From an uncultured Clostridiaceae bacterium (GTDB lineage: Bacteria > Bacillota > Clostridia > Oscillospirales > Ruminococcaceae), in the NCBI GenBank assembly GCA_946411985.1, contig CAMKFY010000039.1, positions 1 through 8,297 of the forward strand: 8,297 nt of DNA, given 5' to 3'. A program made the position numbers and the translations under genes. Within the stretch, counting starts at the first letter, position 1, and every line of letters begins with the position of its first letter. Shown in pieces: positions 7,126 through 8,297 of the stretch. Under the pieces are notes generated by a model that saw only the letters and a list, made by a program, of their open reading frames with translations, did no database searches and was not told the origin of the DNA.

Positions 7126-8016
7126 ATGAATAAAAGATATTTTTTATGTTTTTTCTTTACGCTTTTTTTGTTTATTTCTATTGTTTTTGCTAGTTTTAAT
7201 ATTTTTGCTAATTTTAAAGTTTTAGCAGACACCTATACTCCTGGGCTTTCTCCTGAACAGCAAAGTTATCAGCTTCAAAATATGTTTGATGGCACAACAA
7301 CACAAGTGTTGAAATATTTTGGTTCGGCAAGGGCAAATGATCGAAATATTGAGTTTGTTTGTGATTTTCAGGGTGATGATATGTCTAAAGATAAGCTTTT
7401 TGCTGTGCTTATAGATAGAGGTAAAGGCCCTGTTGCTTTTTCGTTTTTAAATTTAAATCCAGATAATGGCTGGTATTATACAAATTTAATGGCACCATAT
7501 TATTGCGATATGTATCAAGTGCATATATATAAACAAACTCCTGGAGACCCAGATTTTTTGTTGCATGAAGAAAATTTTGTGTGTAAAACGAGGAACTTAT
7601 TCATGTCTAGCAATATAGTTATGTATAAAAAGGCTTATTTAAGGGCGTTAACTAAATTAGATGGTAATGGAAATGTTTTAAACCCTAGTGCTGCTAAGCA
7701 ATTTTTTGTATCTTGCTATACGCCAAACTATTATAGAATAGAAGCGCCAGACCTTGAATCAGCAGATGCACCATTGGATAAATTTGGAGTTTTAGTGTTT
7801 CCGCAAGGCCAAGAGAATTTGTTGTCTTATGAAGATAGAGTTGTGCCACAAACAGAGGAAACAATAGATGTGGGAGGTGAAGAATTATATGGGCACGAAC
7901 GGTTTAATTTTTGGGTGCCGCCAGAAGTTAAAGAGTTTGAATTTCATGTTTATAAAGGAAGTTTGTTAAGTGAAAATTTTTTATATAAATATAAAATAAA
8001 ATTGGATGCAGCGTAA
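7126..8016 (+). CDS. Secreted two-module H-x-Y-K protein, paralogue 3
   Basis: This 296-residue exported protein is of unknown function. The start is ATG with AGAAAGG 11 bases upstream. The signal peptide has a short basic start, a long Phe-rich core (about 6-24) and a likely cleavage after V-L-A (32-34). Module 1 spans about 88-154: D89-K-L-F-A-V-L-I-D97, then V132-H-I-Y-K136-QTP, then E149-N-F151-V-C-K. A linker with L-D-G-N-G-N-V follows. Module 2 spans about 217-293: D218-K-F-G-V-L-V, E236-D-R-V-V-P241, F273-H-V-Y-K277, N284-F285, ending in KYKIKLDAA. It is the shortest copy, with less sequence between signal peptide and module 1 than the other two. It is followed by non-coding DNA with long direct repeats. 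Its own promoter-like sequence suggests it can be expressed apart from the first two paralogues. Confidence 0.9.
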   Translation: MNKRYFLCFFFTLFLFISIVFASFNIFANFKVLADTYTPGLSPEQQSYQLQNMFDGTTTQVLKYFGSARANDRNIEFVCDFQGDDMSKDKLFAVLIDRGKGPVAFSFLNLNPDNGWYYTNLMAPYYCDMYQVHIYKQTPGDPDFLLHEENFVCKTRNLFMSSNIVMYKKAYLRALTKLDGNGNVLNPSAAKQFFVSCYTPNYYRIEAPDLESADAPLDKFGVLVFPQGQENLLSYEDRVVPQTEETIDVGGEELYGHERFNFWVPPEVKEFEFHVYKGSLLSENFLYKYKIKLDAA

Positions 8017-8036
8017 TTTTTTAAAATATTAAAATT

Positions 8037-8117
8037 AATAATTTAACTTTGCTATATTTATATTTAAAAGTAAGTATGAATACATAAAATAAAAATTTTG
8101 AATATAAAATAAAATTT
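8037..8117. repeat. 81-bp direct repeat, copy 1
   Basis: This is identical to 8217-8297 except for one base (A at 8062, G at 8242). It starts 20 bp after the stop codon of paralogue 3. It has no terminal inverted repeats and no clear internal palindrome, so it is not an obvious insertion sequence or CRISPR unit. Confidence 0.92.
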
Positions 8118-8216
8118 ACTAAACGAACCAATTATGTTATAAATTAAACTTTAAAGCAAATATTAATTTTGTTTATATAATTAAGCTTTTAAACTTTAGA
8201 ATTTGTTTTAATTCAA

Positions 8217-8297
8217 AATAATTTAACTTTGCTATATTTATGTTTAAAAGTAAGTATGAATACATAAAATAAAAATTTTGAATATAAAATAAAATTT
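8217..8297. repeat. 81-bp direct repeat, copy 2, reaching the window edge
   Basis: This is the second copy, exactly 180 bp after the first. Since it runs to the last base of the window, the true repeat may be longer and further copies may follow. The near-perfect identity in such AT-rich non-coding DNA points to recent duplication or to selection on the sequence. Confidence 0.92.

Larger units (their letters stand above)
8017..8297. other. Non-coding right end dominated by a direct repeat
   Basis: No gene or ribosome binding site is visible in these 281 bp. The region directly after the stop of paralogue 3 has only an A-T palindromic stretch (about 8015-8036) and no GC-rich terminator. Two copies of an 81-bp repeat occupy most of the rest, separated by about 100 bp of unrelated AT-rich sequence. 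Confidence 0.6.

Noticed and set aside
8037..8297. CRISPR array or insertion-sequence ends
   Set aside because: Only two long units are visible, the repeat is far too long for CRISPR, and there are no terminal inverted repeats or transposase.

Overview
The window is strongly AT-rich. It looks like a low-GC Gram-positive bacterium of the Clostridia. The evidence is the TTG start codons preceded by good Shine-Dalgarno sequences, classical Sec signal peptides, and a class B penicillin-binding protein (PBP) that resembles the short SpoVD/FtsI-like transpeptidases of Oscillospirales/Ruminococcaceae. That placement comes from memory of the family, not from a search. A symbiotic or host-associated, AT-drifted lineage is possible but not proven.

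Left part (1-2923): one very long plus-strand reading frame, open across the left edge. It encodes at least 973 residues of a lysine/glutamate-rich, mostly helical protein that I do not recognise. Near the start of the visible part is a seven-fold five-residue repeat of the L-E-E-E-R type, probably a stiff charged helix. A 225-bp AT-rich convergent gap follows.

Middle part (3149-4726, minus strand): a 525-residue membrane-anchored class B PBP with SxxK and SxN motifs and an atypical third motif, KSS instead of KTG. It is transcribed towards the long gene and away from the next block; a 215-bp AT-rich divergent region lies between.

Right part (4942-8016, plus strand): three consecutive genes encode secreted proteins of 328, 322 and 296 residues. 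They are paralogues of one another, and each also contains two copies of a related module. A module starts with a hydrophobic strand of the K-[VL]-F-[AG]-V-[LVI] type and ends with an H-x-Y-K motif followed by a conserved Asn-Phe pair. The His-to-Phe distance is exactly 18 residues in the first module and exactly 11 in the second, in all three proteins. I know of no named family for them, and this is the best candidate for something undescribed. The first two genes are 70 bp apart and probably co-transcribed; the third has promoter-like sequence of its own.

Right edge (8017-8297): no gene. It holds two copies of an 81-bp direct repeat (80 of 81 bases identical) exactly 180 bp apart, the second ending at the window edge, so a longer array may continue outside. 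Part of the repeat faintly resembles the 3' ends of the secreted-protein genes.
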